A stretch of 64,000 nt of DNA, from positions 19,161,047-19,225,046 of the forward strand of contig NC_047066.1 in assembly GCF_902459465.1 (NCBI RefSeq), written 5' to 3'. The translations under genes were made by a program, and so were the position numbers. This DNA comes from Asterias rubens. Taxonomy: Eukaryota; Echinodermata; Asteroidea; Forcipulatida; Asteriidae. Of this stretch, positions 36,732-51,700 are shown piece by piece; position 1 is the first letter of the stretch; each line of letters starts with the position of its first letter. The notes beneath the pieces are model-generated. The model made no database searches. It had not been told where the DNA came from and worked only from the letters and a program-made list of their open reading frames with translations.

Positions 36732-39700
36732 ACCTACCTGGGTAATGTGAGGAAGTCCCAACAAGAAGGAAACGAAGCAGATGTAGGCCACCAGAACTTC
36801 ACGTTTGTTGAAGTACAGAAAACGCAGCTTGGGGAAGCCGTCCAAAAATGTTGTTATGACAACCTTCACCATGGCAAACTGTAAACAAAAAAGTCACCAT
36901 AGAAGAAATTATACAATCTGGACCAAAAATTTCTCAATCACATTTCAATTGTCCCTTTTCAGTTGGTTTATCGGTGGATTTTGAGGAAAAGTCTGTTTCC
37001 TAAAAAAAAATCTATAAAAAAAACCTAATCTTTTAGACCCCTCCCCCATTTTTTTGCGTAAATTGGGCCATGAACTTTGAAGTATTAAACAGACAATTAG
37101 ACCAGATCAAACCTACACCATGTTACTCTCAGTAACGTGTTCCAGCTGGTAACATTTTAATCAATGCACTTAAAGGAACACGTTGCCTTGGATCGGACGA
37201 GTTGGTCTTTGAAAAGTGTTTGAAACCGTTTATTACGAAATGCATATGATTAGAAAGATATTTTAAAAGTAGAATATAATGATCCACACAAGTATCACTC
37301 GAAATTGCACTGTTTTCCTTAACCTCGTCGACTAACACGGTCGGCCATTTATGGGAGTCAAGTTTTTGACTCCCATAAATGGCCAACCGTGTTAGTTCGC
37401 ACAGTATAAGGAAAACCACGCAATTTCGAGGCAAGTTTGGGTGAATCATTGTATTCTACTTTTAAATCATCTTCCTAACCATATGCATTTTATAACAAAC
37501 GGTTACAAACGCTTTTTAAAGACCAACTCGACCGATCCAAGGCAACGTGTTCCTTTAAGGCCAAGTCACACTGTAGCGATAGCGCAAACGATAGCAAAGC
37601 GAACGCATCACGCGGAATCTGCCCAGGCTCATTTAACCAATCTAGGGCATGCATTGTTAACATTCTCGTTGCATTCTCGTTATCGGGGCCTGTGTGACCG
37701 GGCCTTTATAGTTATCCCTTGAGTACTGGTTGACTTCTTTGAACTGTCTATGGGCAAGGTGAACAGCATCTCTGCCCAATTTTATACCAAGAGATGCAGA
37801 GAAGCAATTTATGCTTAATACTCTCACTAAAGTCTGTGTACAAACCTGACTGTCAATTCCAAGACAGAACAGCATGATGAAGAAGAGCACTGACCACAGC
37901 TGGGAGACTGGCATGGTCGAGAAAACCGCTGGGTACACGACAAACACCAGACCAGGCCCTGTAGAATGTAAAACAGAAGGGAATAAATCACTTTGCTTTG
38001 ATTTTATTATCTACAATATGACCAAAGCACATTTAAATAGACCAGGTGGATTCTGCAAAGAGTTAAGACTAGTCTCAAATTTTCACAGGTATGTCATTTT
38101 GTACAGATGTTGAGACACACCAAGTGAGAAGACTGGTCCTTGACAATTACCAATAGTGTCCAGTGCCTTTAAGCTTTGATTTCATTATCTACAATATAAC
38201 CCAAACATAATAAAATAGACCAGGGGTGGATTTCACAAAGAGATAAGGCTAGTCTTGTCTCGAGTAAGGACAAGTAGGACTAGCTTTAAGTTTACAATAA
38301 CTCCCAAAAGTTAGGGCTATCTTTGTGAAATCGACCCCTGGGCCCAGTTTCAAAAGCAAAGAATTGACACTGACGAAAGCAGTGAACATCTCTGTATTCA
38401 AGATGATTCCAAATGTGCCAGGAGATTTCCCCCTTCAATTTCAGTTTGGTTATATAGGTGTAAATGGACTGAATACAAAATGTAGGATTTGAATCTTTGC
38501 ATGGTGGAAATATGATATAGTAAGGTTTGCTGTAACACCATCTTTCTCCAGAAGACGATCAGAGCATACTGATCGAAAAATCAAGTTCAAACCAACGGTT
38601 CTTTTCAGAACCAACCCAACTCATTAAGAGATTATCATTACATGATGTTGCCGCAAACCTTACTATTAAATACAAAAATGGCCGCACCATGATAAAAGCC
38701 TATAAAGAATCTCTTTTGTTTGAAAGTATACCTTGTGTAATGACATCTTCAACATTCTGGCCCTGGATCTTGGCAATGAAACCCAACGCAGAAAAGATTG
38801 TAACTGCAGCAAAGAGACTCGTCAAGCTGTTGGTGACGGTAATGCTGAAGGTATCCCTGCAAAAATATAAATGAACCACACCCTGGGTTAGTACACAAAC
38901 CAACAGTTAAGGGTAGAATATATGTATTGTTTATGCCTCTAACGAAGGTCCGGTTTGGATCGAAAGCTAAGGCCACCTCCCCTACTAGTATATTTTAGTA
39001 CAGTGTATATATGTTTGTCATTGTTTTATGTTTGTGTTACAGATAGCGGCTCCTGCTTTATGCACATAAATACATGTCTCGTATTGATTAATATGGCAAT
39101 TTGGGCAGGACATGAGCCCTTTTCAAACTACTATATTCCCTGGGGGAACTGGGGGCAACCCCAGGAAATAACAGCCAGCTATTTCACACCGTGATGGCTC
39201 TACCCGATCAATAGCGGCTAACAGGCATACCCCAGAAACGGGTAAGCAGAAACATGCAATTGGTACCCTGTGGAATAGAGACCTCATTTTAAGGAGGGAC
39301 AGTGTAACCAGGGTAAAGTGCGCCAGGGTAACCATTGGGTGAAAAAGCTCCCAGAGCCTCCAGATCTTGTATAGGTCGTATTGAATAACCCCTTTTTGCT
39401 ATGAAAAGTCGCCATCTTGTAGGGCAAACCATATGCGCGTCCAAACGAAGCAGATATTTGAACGGTGACGTCATATTCAATACGGTCTATTCCATGGAAA
39501 TACGATCGAGATACAGTTTTAACGGGGTTATAGCTGTTAGGGTGCGTAGAGGGGCGGTGGGGGCAAAGGCAAAAGACATTTTCATCTTGTTTACAAAGAG
39601 ATACACAGTTAATCAGGTAAGCGGTCGTTCAGACACAGTTTTTAAGTCGTTAAACTCATGGTTCAACTCGATTCAGTTCAACTCTGTGTGTAACTGTTCT

Positions 39701-42700
39701 AAAGTTAGTCCGAATCAGGTTCAACCCATAAAAGTTAGATCACTTTGGGCTTTTCTTTTAACAGTGTGTGTGGACAGCATAAAAAAGACCACACCCGGTT
39801 TAAGTCACAACAGATGACCCATTGACCTCCGTGATTGTACGTAAAAACACAGTGACCAATGAACAGGACAATAAACCAGATGTTAGAGTAATGGGGTCGC
39901 GTCTGCTTTGACCTCTCAAAACCGAAGATAAACCGTCTCAGGTTTAACTCAGTGCTGTCTAAAAGCAAGGGGAACAATTTTGTATGACAACCACAAAAGT
40001 TAAACCGGGTCTAACTTAGTATGCTGTCTGAACGCTTAAGATTGTTCACAAATCATGGTCAAACCACTTCACCTTGTTTCCAAAAATAGTGATCATTGCG
40101 TTGTCCATGACTCTTCCTGGCAAGCAGGATACTATACACATTAATCAGGTATGTCCAAGTATTTGAACTTGCACAGACTTCCTCAGGTTACTGTTTACAG
40201 TCAAGTTTTTAAAACAATATTTTGGATATGGAAAGGTTTTCTGGAGGAACTCGTGCCAGCAACTTGCAAGAAATAAAGACATTGTCCTCAAGTAGTGTTA
40301 GTGGTCCCAGTACAAGCTACAGAAATAAAACTTAATGACACATTAATGTCACACTATAGTTATGCTATGTTTCCAACTACATGAACGTGTCCAAGCTTCA
40401 TTATTTTTAACACAAAAGTGCATTTTACATGCTAAAATAATTTTGGTCTCATGAGACCAAAATTATTTTGTGCCTTGTTTTACTCATTTTTCAAAAACTA
40501 CACAACCTAAGTTAGTAATATTTGAAGGGAAGCTTTCCACTATCATTTTCTTCAAACCCTGTAAAATTAATGCAAATCTGTGGAAATTTTTAAAAAGTAC
40601 CCAAATCCTTTAAGGACGAAGCCATAACCCAACTAGTAAAACCCTGTGAAGCAAGTTGTTTTAACAACTTGCTTCCTGTGCCTTTAAGGGAAATTGTTGT
40701 GCTCTTTGAAGTACAGCGCTAGCATTCATTGAGATAATGCTGACTGACAGGCACATATGTTCATAAATTCCAGCAGGGAATATGACACTAGCTTTGAAAA
40801 TTATACCATACATACATGTGGATTAGTACTTTTTGTTATGCATCCTTCTAGAACCTATGACAACGGAACTCTGTGTAACTAATCCTAAGTACAAACTTAA
40901 GTTGCTATCGTAATTGGGTCGTTGTTTACCCTGTAACTAACTAGTCATCTGCAGAATGATAATCTAAGTAGTTATAAATGTACAATGTATCTTTAAATTC
41001 TCAACCTCAAATTATTTCTCTCCAAATTGATAAAAATGTGCCTAAAGGAATAGGTTCTGATTTCAAGGTTCTATAGATATATTCAAGGACTGATTGGTCA
41101 CCATAGTATTAGTCTTGACAAGTGGTTGCTGTAAACAACACACCAGAGGATGTGAGTGCGTGTAGTTGATTTAACATTTTAGTTAATCACACACAGTGTT
41201 CAGATTCAAGAGCTTGAACCTGGTGCACTTGTGGCCCATGGTTAAAAAATCATCCTATGTTTAAAGCCATTATACACTTTCGGAACAGAAAAAAAAAAAA
41301 AAAAAAAAAAGTTCACAGCTTTACAAATAACTTACAGGGTTTACAGAAGGTAATGGTGATAGACTTCTTTTGAAATATTATTCCATGAAATGCTTTACTT
41401 TTTGAGAAAACATTAAAACAATTATCAATTCTCGATATTGAGAATTACAGATTTATTTTAAACACGTCATGACACGGAGAAACGTGCGGAAACAAGGGTG
41501 GGTTTTCCCGTTACTTTCTCCTGACTCAAACGACCGATTGAGCCTTAAATTTTCACAGGTTTGTTGTTTTGTATCTAAAGTGTGATACACGACGTGTGGG
41601 CCTTTGGACAACACTGTTTACCGAAATAGTCCAATGGCTTTAACATAGAATGTTTTTTGTGTTTAGTCTGATCACCTCCTTTTAAGCCACGCTGTTTGTT
41701 AGGTACACATGATTGGCAACCTCTGTATTTTCCTAATCCTAACCTTAACCCTAACCCTAACCCTAGCATGTAGATCACATGGGGTTATCAGAACTTCTGA
41801 ACAAAGAGCAGTCACTGTTTCTAGAATAAATGTATGTAAAAAAATTCACCTCTATTTGGTTACCAGATTTACTGACACCGTTTATAACAGGTATTTGAGT
41901 AAATGGTTTGTCTTGTTTTTCAACTTCGGTGTTTTCTTAGATTTTGCATTTGTATTGTAGTTTTATGGTAATACCACTTATCTACATGTTTTTTTTTTAA
42001 GCTTATGTTTTAATTTTGGTTGCATATACATTTCTGTATGTATTTTTATTGTATTTAGTCTGATCGTCACCCACCCCACCCATCTTTAAACATGACTTGC
42101 ATGTTTCCGTAGTATGGGTAAACAAACTGCACCTGCATGACTTGCAATATTGCCCGGGAACCCATGGAAAAGGAACCTACAGGCTTCTTCGCAGGGGCAT
42201 AACAGGCGACTGCCTCCATGCCCCCTGGTGATTGCCTTGGTGCCCTTAAAATGCTCCAATAGAAATTTACAATTTCTTCGCAGGGGCATAACAGGCGACT
42301 GCCTCCATGCCCCCTGGTGATTGCCTTGGTGCCATTGAAATGCTCCAATAGAAATTTACAATTTCCTCATAAGTTTTTTGTTTAATGCAAGTTCGCCAAA
42401 AACCAGGCTAAAAGCCACTCTACATAGGTAAAGGGCTACAAGGAAGAAAACACAGATAACAGAAACTCAGTGGAGCTGAAGGTAGGAATGGATATTCCTA
42501 TGGCAGATCATAGGATGAAGGGAAAGGATGCCCTTTACCAAAGAGAAAATGCCTTGGTGCCCTTGCCCTTTCAAAAACTAAACATACTAGGTGGAGACAG
42601 TGTGAAAGTGCACCAGGGTAACCATTAGGTAAACAACTTCTCTCCAGCCTCCCAAATTCAACAGGGATACAAGATACAATGTGAAAAGGGCTTAACTGTA

Positions 42701-45700
42701 TACACAAAGACAGACTGTTAGCTTTCCATGTTTACTTACATGTAGTTTGCCCTAAACACACACCACATTTGACAAGATCTTTTCAATATCTTGACAATAT
42801 CATTGTTCATTGAGTAGGCCATCTACTGTATTCATCCATTCCAGAGGGCAATATTGCAAGTCATGCAGGTGCAGTTTGTTTACCCTTACTATGGAAAAAT
42901 GCATGGCATTGTTTAAAGACACTGGACACTATTGGTAATTGTCAAAGACCAGTCTTCTCACTTGGTGTATCTCAACATATGCATAAAATAACAAACCTGT
43001 GAAAATTTGAGCTCAACTGGTCGTCGAAGTTGCGAGATAATAATCAAAGAAAAAACTCCCTTGTCACACGAAGTTGTGTGCTTTTAGATGGTTGATCTTT
43101 TAGATGGTTGATTTCGAGACCTCAAATTCTAAACCTGAGGTCTCGAAATCAAATTCGTGGAAAATTACTTCTTTCTCGAAAACTATGTCACTTCACAGGG
43201 AGCTGTTTCTCACAATGTTTTATACTATCAACCTGTCCCCATTACTTGTCACCAAGCAAGGTTTCATGCTAATAAATATTTTGATTAATTAACAATAGTG
43301 TCCACTGCCTTTAAAGATGATAGGGCAGTTGTGATGATCAGAACCTTCGATAGCAATGCTTTGTTTCACAGTGTTTCCCCTGACCATTCAATGGGGTGGA
43401 CTAGTCTTGCCCCAAGCATGGAGGTAGAAATCCCCCAAGAGACCCATAGTGGATAGTGTACTGTTCATGGGGTTTATTGTTTCAAATTGCAAGATTAGAA
43501 AATTATTTAAATCAAAGCTGTTAAAGCCATTGGACACTTTCTGAACAGAACAAAAATTAAGAGTTCACAGATTTACAAATAACTTACAGGGTTTACAGAA
43601 GGTAATGGTGAAAGACTTCCCTTGAAATATTATTCCATGAAATGCTTTACTTTTTGAGAAAACATTAAAACAATTATCGATTCTCGATATGGAGAATAAC
43701 GGATTTATTTTAAACACATGTCATGACACGGCGAAACGTGCGGAAACAAGGGTGGGTTTTCCTGGGTTTTTTTCTCCCGACTCAGATGACCGATTGAGCC
43801 TAAATTTTCACACGTTTGTTATTTTATAGATATAAGTTTTAATACCTGAAGTGTAGGCTTTGTACCGATGTTGTGCGATTGCTTTAACAATGCTTTAACA
43901 ACTGTGACATTATCTGCTATAATTATGCATTCAAAATAAGCTTTAGTTTTGAATGTGTTAACCAAATTTTGCATTAATTCAGTATGATTCTTTGTTGTAA
44001 ATTCACGAAAAATGATATCAGAATGGAACAAATGGTTTTAAAATTAGAGCTAATGAAATGGATTTAAAAGCTCATTAATATACATGCCCATGTTACTGCA
44101 TACATATTTTATGTTTTATTGTGTGAAATGCTCCAGTGTTCACAAACAAAATTGTGTGCAATTAGTGATTGTACTTTAGAGAAAGGTTTTTTATTTTTAA
44201 GGCTAGTGTCGCCTGAGGCAAATTACTGGTACTAGCAAAATGCCTGAGGCAATCTCAAAACAACAACATATTTTGAGTTTTAATTAACATCAAGGCCAAA
44301 AGGATTAGAACCATCTAAATGAAGCAATGATGAAAAATATTAAATTTCTGTGGTGAGGAATTTTTAATAAGATTTTCGGCCACATACATGGACATGTAGC
44401 TTGGATGTGAAAACAGCTTCATGGTCAGCATTTGCTACATGTATCTAATTATAATAATACCCATGATGTAATAAACCATGACTGGACATGTAACATCAAG
44501 GACAAGGAGATGTGGCAACAAATACAGTGGTATTGTTAGTAACCACATGTAAAGCATATAGGATTTGAGGCATTGCATGGTGAGGTATCAATATATATTT
44601 GGTTTGCGGTAACACCATGTGTGTATCTACTTGCCATGTAGAGTTTGTTCTTAGAGAACTGTCTTTCTTTATTCTAATATCGCAGAGTAGATTTATCGGA
44701 TGTTCGGGAGATTTCTCGGCTCTGAGAAGAACTGTCCTGCTTTTTTAACTACTACCAACATGGAAGATATCGAAAATTGGCTGGGACTACTACTTCAGCT
44801 TATATGACTAAATTTACTGCACTACCACGGAGTCATTTCTGGAGTTGGTCTCAACGTTTCGACTAGCTTGCTCTAGTCATCGTCAGTAAAGCACTTGTCC
44901 AGTTCTGCCCAACTTTTTTGAACCTTGAGAGATCATTCATTTCTGTTCAATCCTTACCATACGCACAAGCATTGCTAATCTAGTTGATTTTTTCACCGCT
45001 ACTTTCAGATTAAATGTCAGGAAAATCAATAAGAAACAGAATTATGTGGTTTTGTTTTTGAATTGTAGTTTCAACTGTGTTGGGTATGGGTTGGGTACAT
45101 GTTGGGTGTGAGTTGTGTGGTTGGGTTGGTATGTGTTGGGTATGGGTTGGGTATGTGTTGGGTATGGGTTGTGTATGTGTTGGGTACATGTTGGGTATAA
45201 GTTGGGTATGTGTTGGGTATGTGTTGGGTATGGGTTGGGTATGTGTTGGGTACGTGTTGGGTGTGAGTTGGGTATGGGTTGGGTATTGGGTATGGTTGGG
45301 TATTGGTTAGGGTTGGGTTTTGGTTAGGGTTGGGTATGGGTTGGGTATGGGTTGGGTATGTGTTGGGTATGTGTTGGGTATGGGTTGGGTATGTGTTGGG
45401 TATGTGTTGGGTATGGGTTGGTATGTGTTGGGTATGGGTTGGGTATGTGTTGGGTATGGGTTGTGTATGTGTTGGGTACATGTTGGGTATAAGTTGGGTA
45501 TGTGTTGGGTATGGGTTGGGTATGTGTTGGGTATGGGTACATGTTGGGTGTGAGTTGGGTATGGGTTGGGTATTGGGTTTGGGTTGGGTATTGGTTAGGG
45601 TTGGGTTTTGGTTAGGGTTGGGTATGGGATGGGTTAGGTGTGGAATAGGGTTAGGTTAGGAAACCATCTTACCTGAAGATTGTCTTGCTGTGGAAACCAT

Positions 45701-48700
45701 TATAGCTGGAGAAGGCAATCATCGAACCAAAGGCAATCCCAATGGAGTTAAAGTTCTGCGCTGCCGCGGCAACCCAAACCTAATTTTGGGTGAAGTAAAA
45801 GAAAAATACATTTAAAAATACATAAAAACAAAACACTAAAATAGAAAAGGAAATATTGGCGCCGTCTGCAAATTCCTTTTGTTTGTCGATCAGTTATCTT
45901 TCAGATCTAACACTATATGGATCTGCAAAAAATCTGCATGAACCGGAACACCGACTTCTTTTGGGGCAGAAATCCATAAATGATAATAATGACCCTTGAC
46001 CTGAAAGAGCAACAACAATAAGGAAATCATATCATCATAATGTGATGTTAATTCTCCTTAACCAATCATTTGAATATCATCCTAAAATTCTCTTTTTTCC
46101 CCTTCCTTTTTGAATGGGTTAAAGTGGTTTTCATCGTTTGGGGTGAACCCTTATAAATTCACAGCCTCAAAGATTAAGAAAACCTTTTATTGCTTGAAGA
46201 GTCTTAAATGGCCTTCAAGGTCTCTTCAGCTTTGTCAAATTAGAAATGCTGAAAGAAGACACAACAAACATGGAGGAATTCTTCGTTTTTCAATTTAAGA
46301 ATTTTAAGATGACATTTCAAATACAAGCAGGGTTTAAAGCGGGTTTACGTCAACCACTCCTGATTAGTGATTGTCTTTTGTTGAAGTCTTAGTGCAAATT
46401 GCCGAGGTTCGTCTTTTCCACTTCTCCACTAGTTAGATCTGACACTGTGCATTACTTGGTAGGCCTTTCACAGCTAGCTGGAGTCGGTCACTTCGTCTAC
46501 AATGCAAACTTTTCAAGATATTAGAGCCACACTTTCATATAACGAATGGTTGTTATAATATAACGCAGAGTATATAAGACAAATATAAATTGGAGTTTAT
46601 TTTTGAGGAAAAGGCAAAACACAAAAAAAACAATTCATGCATTTTTTTCTCATGAAGTGAAGCGTGAAGGCCAGGTGTTTTTTTGCGGCAGCTTCTATTG
46701 CATGTTTTACAATGTTAAGTAGATGACACAAATACAGGTATAAGCAAATACAGGTACAGGCATGCAGCCAAGCTGACCTACATACAATATCACACATCAG
46801 ACGTTATTCATAAGGGGTTGCAGGTAACCTTGTTCACAATGGGATTATTCCATGAAGGATAACTGTTGTGGAACAAGGGCCACTTTGTGAACTACAGCTT
46901 TTGATTCTTGCTCTGGTCGTCTGCATGCAGTAATCCACATGCAGTATTAATCCCGTATTGGTCATTCTACAAAACACTTTGTGACATTTGTATGGCGTGT
47001 ACATGGTTGTCACTAGTCTTGAATTCAAGTCGGTACTTGTTAAGCGCGGTGTAGTAACGGGGATGGTATACACATCCTTGATGCTAGTATGTGTGTGATT
47101 CGGTGGCAATTAGAGCTGTCACACGCTACCTACGACCGTTTCATGAATGTATAATCGCACTGAGACTGTTGCATGAAGGGCAGAATGTGTGTTTACAACA
47201 GCTAGGCAGCGCCTAACGACAATTGTCATCAAGTCTAGGTTGTCACTAGTCCTGCCCCTTTTCTAATGACCCATTGACCTCCGTGATTGTTGATAAAAAC
47301 ACACAGTGACCAATGAACAGGACAATAAACCGGATGTTAGAGTAATGGGGTTGTGCCTGCTTTGACCTCTTAGAAGAGATAAACCATATCGGGTTTAAGA
47401 GCTGTCTGAAAGTAAGGGGAACAACTTTTTACGACCACCTCGTAAAGTTTTGGGTCATGAGCCCCTTTCAAAGGAGTGACCCTTGCTAAATTGTAGCATG
47501 GCTGTAAAATTTCACAAAATGTACCCGTGTGAAAGGGCAAAATCTTGTCAAACATTTTATGACCATGCTAAAATTAGACAAGGGACCCCAGTTAAGTTGC
47601 TGTCGTGGGAGTAGCATTTAGTATGCATCTGAACATACCCTATGGCCACTTGAGTAAACTACAGCTTTTGATTGTGATTCCAGTCGCTGCATGCAGTAAT
47701 CCATCATGCAGTCAGTGCATCATGTAGTTGCAATCATGACAAAGTCCATGCATAAGCTAGAATCATTGCTTCGACAAGAAAAAAACAAACCAAGCAACTC
47801 TTTGAATCCCTTCTGGGAAAGCAATCATTAAGGATCATGTGCAATGATGATGGAGCGATGAGGAAAAACTGTAATTTAGATTTTAAATTGTCTGGTGACT
47901 CCATTCACTGTCTGTGAGTTCGTATTTCGATATGTACAAAGCATGTTGAGTACATCCTATGCTCATCTTGATGTCATTCATGCATAGTCATATATACATG
48001 TATGTAACACTATAACTAACAGTGCATGTCTTCCCTCAAGTATTATTTCCTGTCACGCCTTTAATAACAATTTGTTAGCCTTTTTAGCTTTTGAGAAAGA
48101 CTCTAGGTTCGAAACATATGGTCATTAACTATTTTGTGCATTTATAACCTTGGTTCTTTTGGTTGGTAAGTTGTTTGTAACAGCTAATTCTATTTTCGCC
48201 TTTATTAATAAGAAGAGTTTAAGAACACGCTAGTCACCTATAAACTAGTTTTGCCATTGCTTCAAATTCTGACTTATGGGCATACTATACATTTGGTTTA
48301 TGGAACTGTTTCATTCCTATATACATGTTTAATTGTACAATCAAACTAACATATGAACATTTCATTTAAAATGATGTTTTTGAGATGTTCAACATTATGT
48401 CGCAATTTTTTTTTTTTCCTTTGATTTTGTTTGACTGCATACTGTAAATCAAATTTGCACGTACTTAATCTCTCCAAACATCGCAAATGAGCGCTCTATT
48501 TGGTTTTGAATTGGTTTTGCTTCAAAGAACCTTGAGAGGATGTAAAGGACTGTTCATAAATACCTTATTCCTATTGATGGAGAGCGCGTCAAGTGGGGTG
48601 TTTAAACGGTTGATAATGACCAGCTGGAGCTGTTTATAACCGGTTGTTTTCAGATTCTACACGCTAGTCTTAATGTATGTTTTCTCGTTAAGGGCGGTGC

Positions 48701-51700
48701 GAGCGCTGTTGGTGAGTTGCCAACGACCCGACCGGTTTTCAACGGCCGTTTAAGAACATGTCGCTACCCTTTTATTCCCTTATTATAATCCCGTTTAATG
48801 AAAGTTAAGGATGCGAAGAATCGTTGTAATGGATTCCTAAGGGAAACAATTATTAAAAGCTGCGAATCAAAACCAATGAAATAACGATGAATTTTGGTCA
48901 GTTACAAAGCAACGCTCACCCTGAACATGCATCCATTCCAACAAATTACAGTTATGCGAAGATCACAACAAAACTTTATGCAATTTAACATGAAAAGTTA
49001 CAGAAGAACAGACAAATTGTAAATAGAAAAATGAATGAACAAAAACAGGTACACATAATAAATGCAAAGCTGTATTAAAAAAAACAAGCATAGCAATGAG
49101 TTCAAATGTACATGCTATGTACAGCATTTTGTGCATGCAGTACGTTTTGTAGTCGAATACGTAGTTCAGAATGACCATGCACACACATATTTTTTACAGG
49201 CAATAACTCTCAAAAAGCATGCTTAATATAGTTATGTTAAATGTTTACAATTTATGTAACTAATGTGATATTACCAGGTCGTCAAAGTTGCGAGATAATA
49301 ATGAAAGAAAAACAACCTTGTCGCACGAAGTTGTGTCCTTCCAGATGCTTGATTTCGAGACTTCAAATTCTAAATCTGAGGTCTCAAAGTGAAATTCGTG
49401 GAAAATTACTTCTTTCTCAAAAACTACGTTACTTCAGAGGAAGCCGGTTCTCACAGCGTTTTATACCAACAACAGCTCCCAATTAATCGTTACCAATTAA
49501 GGTTTTATTCTATTAATTATTTTTAGTGTCCACTGCCTCTAAAAGTAGGCCATGCAACACTACCCCCCCCCCCCCCCCCCCACATGTTCCCCAACCCCAA
49601 CTTTTCACTATATTTTTTTCAGACGTAACCCATGTAAATCAAATCAAGTTACATTTCAAAAATCAGAGACTATGAAAATTATATCTATTATATTAGCAGG
49701 TGCATTTGATTTTCTGTTGACTTTTTTGCATAAAGAATAAATTTAAGAGATGAAGAAAGTGCTGGTAAAACAAACTAGGAAAACAACTTTTGGAAAAGAC
49801 ACAGTACCACTGGTTTCTCAAAAAAAAAACGGTAATCTTAAATTGTTTTGTTAAAACAAAAGTTCCTAGCAAATACAAATGACCCCATTGTTTTTTGTTT
49901 TTTTTAGAAATGCATGGACTTTGAACTACACGTGTCTACTGCAAAACAAAAAAGCAGGTTTCTGCAAGTAACAAAATATTTCAAAATGAACACTAGAACT
50001 AAAATGAGCTACAAAATTGCTTTGCTGACTTAACAGATGATACAAACATTTCCACCAAAGATAATGTAAAAATAAAATAAATTGTTATATAATTAGGCAT
50101 ATATTATTATACACCAAAGCAATATGTGTGTTACTTTTCCACCAATGGCAGTGAAAGAGATTTACTATCAGAACAACCCTGCTTTACATGCACAGTTAAG
50201 GATAAAACTGTGTTTGTGTAAAAACAGCCACTAAAAAAAATTCCAAAAAACCAGCATAATCTGAAATAGAAAAAGATACAGAATAAAAGGAATAGAATAC
50301 CTGCTTACCTTGCTCCGGTAGGACATCTGGTTTAGTTTAAATTTAATTTATTTTTTAAAGAAAAAGTACATAGTCTAGTGAAACAGCCATGACAACTAAT
50401 AGTTTCTTGAAGGGAATGTTCAACAATACATTGGAGGGGGAAAAAAAGGGAAATTTTTCCCGAAATCTACAATTCTTGAAACAGAAGCATGCAAAAATTT
50501 ACACTTCCGATTTGTAAAATTGTTTGGTATCCAAGTCGCTAGACACACAAGGCCTGAAGGCCACTTCAAGGTGTGGGCTACAATTATGTTTTCCAGAGGC
50601 CGTTGCCACCTACTCCTAGGGCTGAAACAGGGTTACCCCTTTTACAGTTTATACGGATGTAGGCTTGGGTATCATCAATGAATGGTCCAAAAGATTTGTC
50701 AAGTTTGGTGTAACATTAACAAAAACGTTGGGCCATTAACAGAAGCACTCACTCTGTAGATTTTACAGTTACATTTTTGGAACATCTTTTTGAAAAGGGA
50801 GGGACAAAAAAGATTTAGTCTAATTTTGATATATTAAAAGATTTCATAAACCAGGTTTTTTTAAATCACCAAGGATGCACATTTCCTTCAAGCAACTCAC
50901 TTTAACTTCCTTCCCCCCCTCCCTTTATTCTTAATTTCTATCAACTACTATGCCCCACGTCTTGGCTGATTTCATAATTTAACCTTTTTGAAGTATGGTG
51001 GATCAAATCTTAATTGTGTTCTTTTGTTGATAGAAATGGATCAGCAATGCATTCTGAGGTTTTTTCTTTTCCAGAAAGCCTGCTAAACCTTCTGCTCGAA
51101 GCTCATGCGTAAATTACAGTAAAATAACTTCAGTCACCCACAGGGCTTTATGTAACAATTATAAGGGATGAGAGTTTTAGAGTATGTAAACAATCCTAAA
51201 AAATTCCTGAAAAATCAGGTGTCCCCCCCCCCCCCCCCCCCCATCTACGGAGCTCCTTAAGGCAAACAAAATTTGTTTTTATACCTCAAAAGAAAATAAT
51301 ATTTTGTTCCCTCCAAATACTTTGCTGTTAACAAGCAGTATTATTTTGTTCCCTCTAACTACTATTTTGCTCCCTCAATGTCATTTCTTTACCTCAACAA
51401 AAATGTTTGTTTCCACGAAATAACTTATATCGATCCCTCTAAATATCTGATTTTTTTCCCTTGAAATGTTACCTCAAAAAATTTCCCTTGAAAATTTACC
51501 TCAAATATATTTTGATCCCACAAAATATTATTTAGTTCCCACAAAATTATATTTCGAAGTAGCCAGTGGATTTTTTCCCAATGAAAGAAAGCAGGCTTGT
51601 AAAACTTCAAATACAACATCCTCAAAATAAAAACACTCGGAAATAATTAAAACTCAAAATTCAAAAGAAAACAATTCATCCATCCACCATATCTCAAATT

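Noticed and set aside
45071..45659. Open frames of 70-136 codons on both strands
   Set aside because: They are translations of the 11-bp minisatellite, whose unit lacks stops in several frames.
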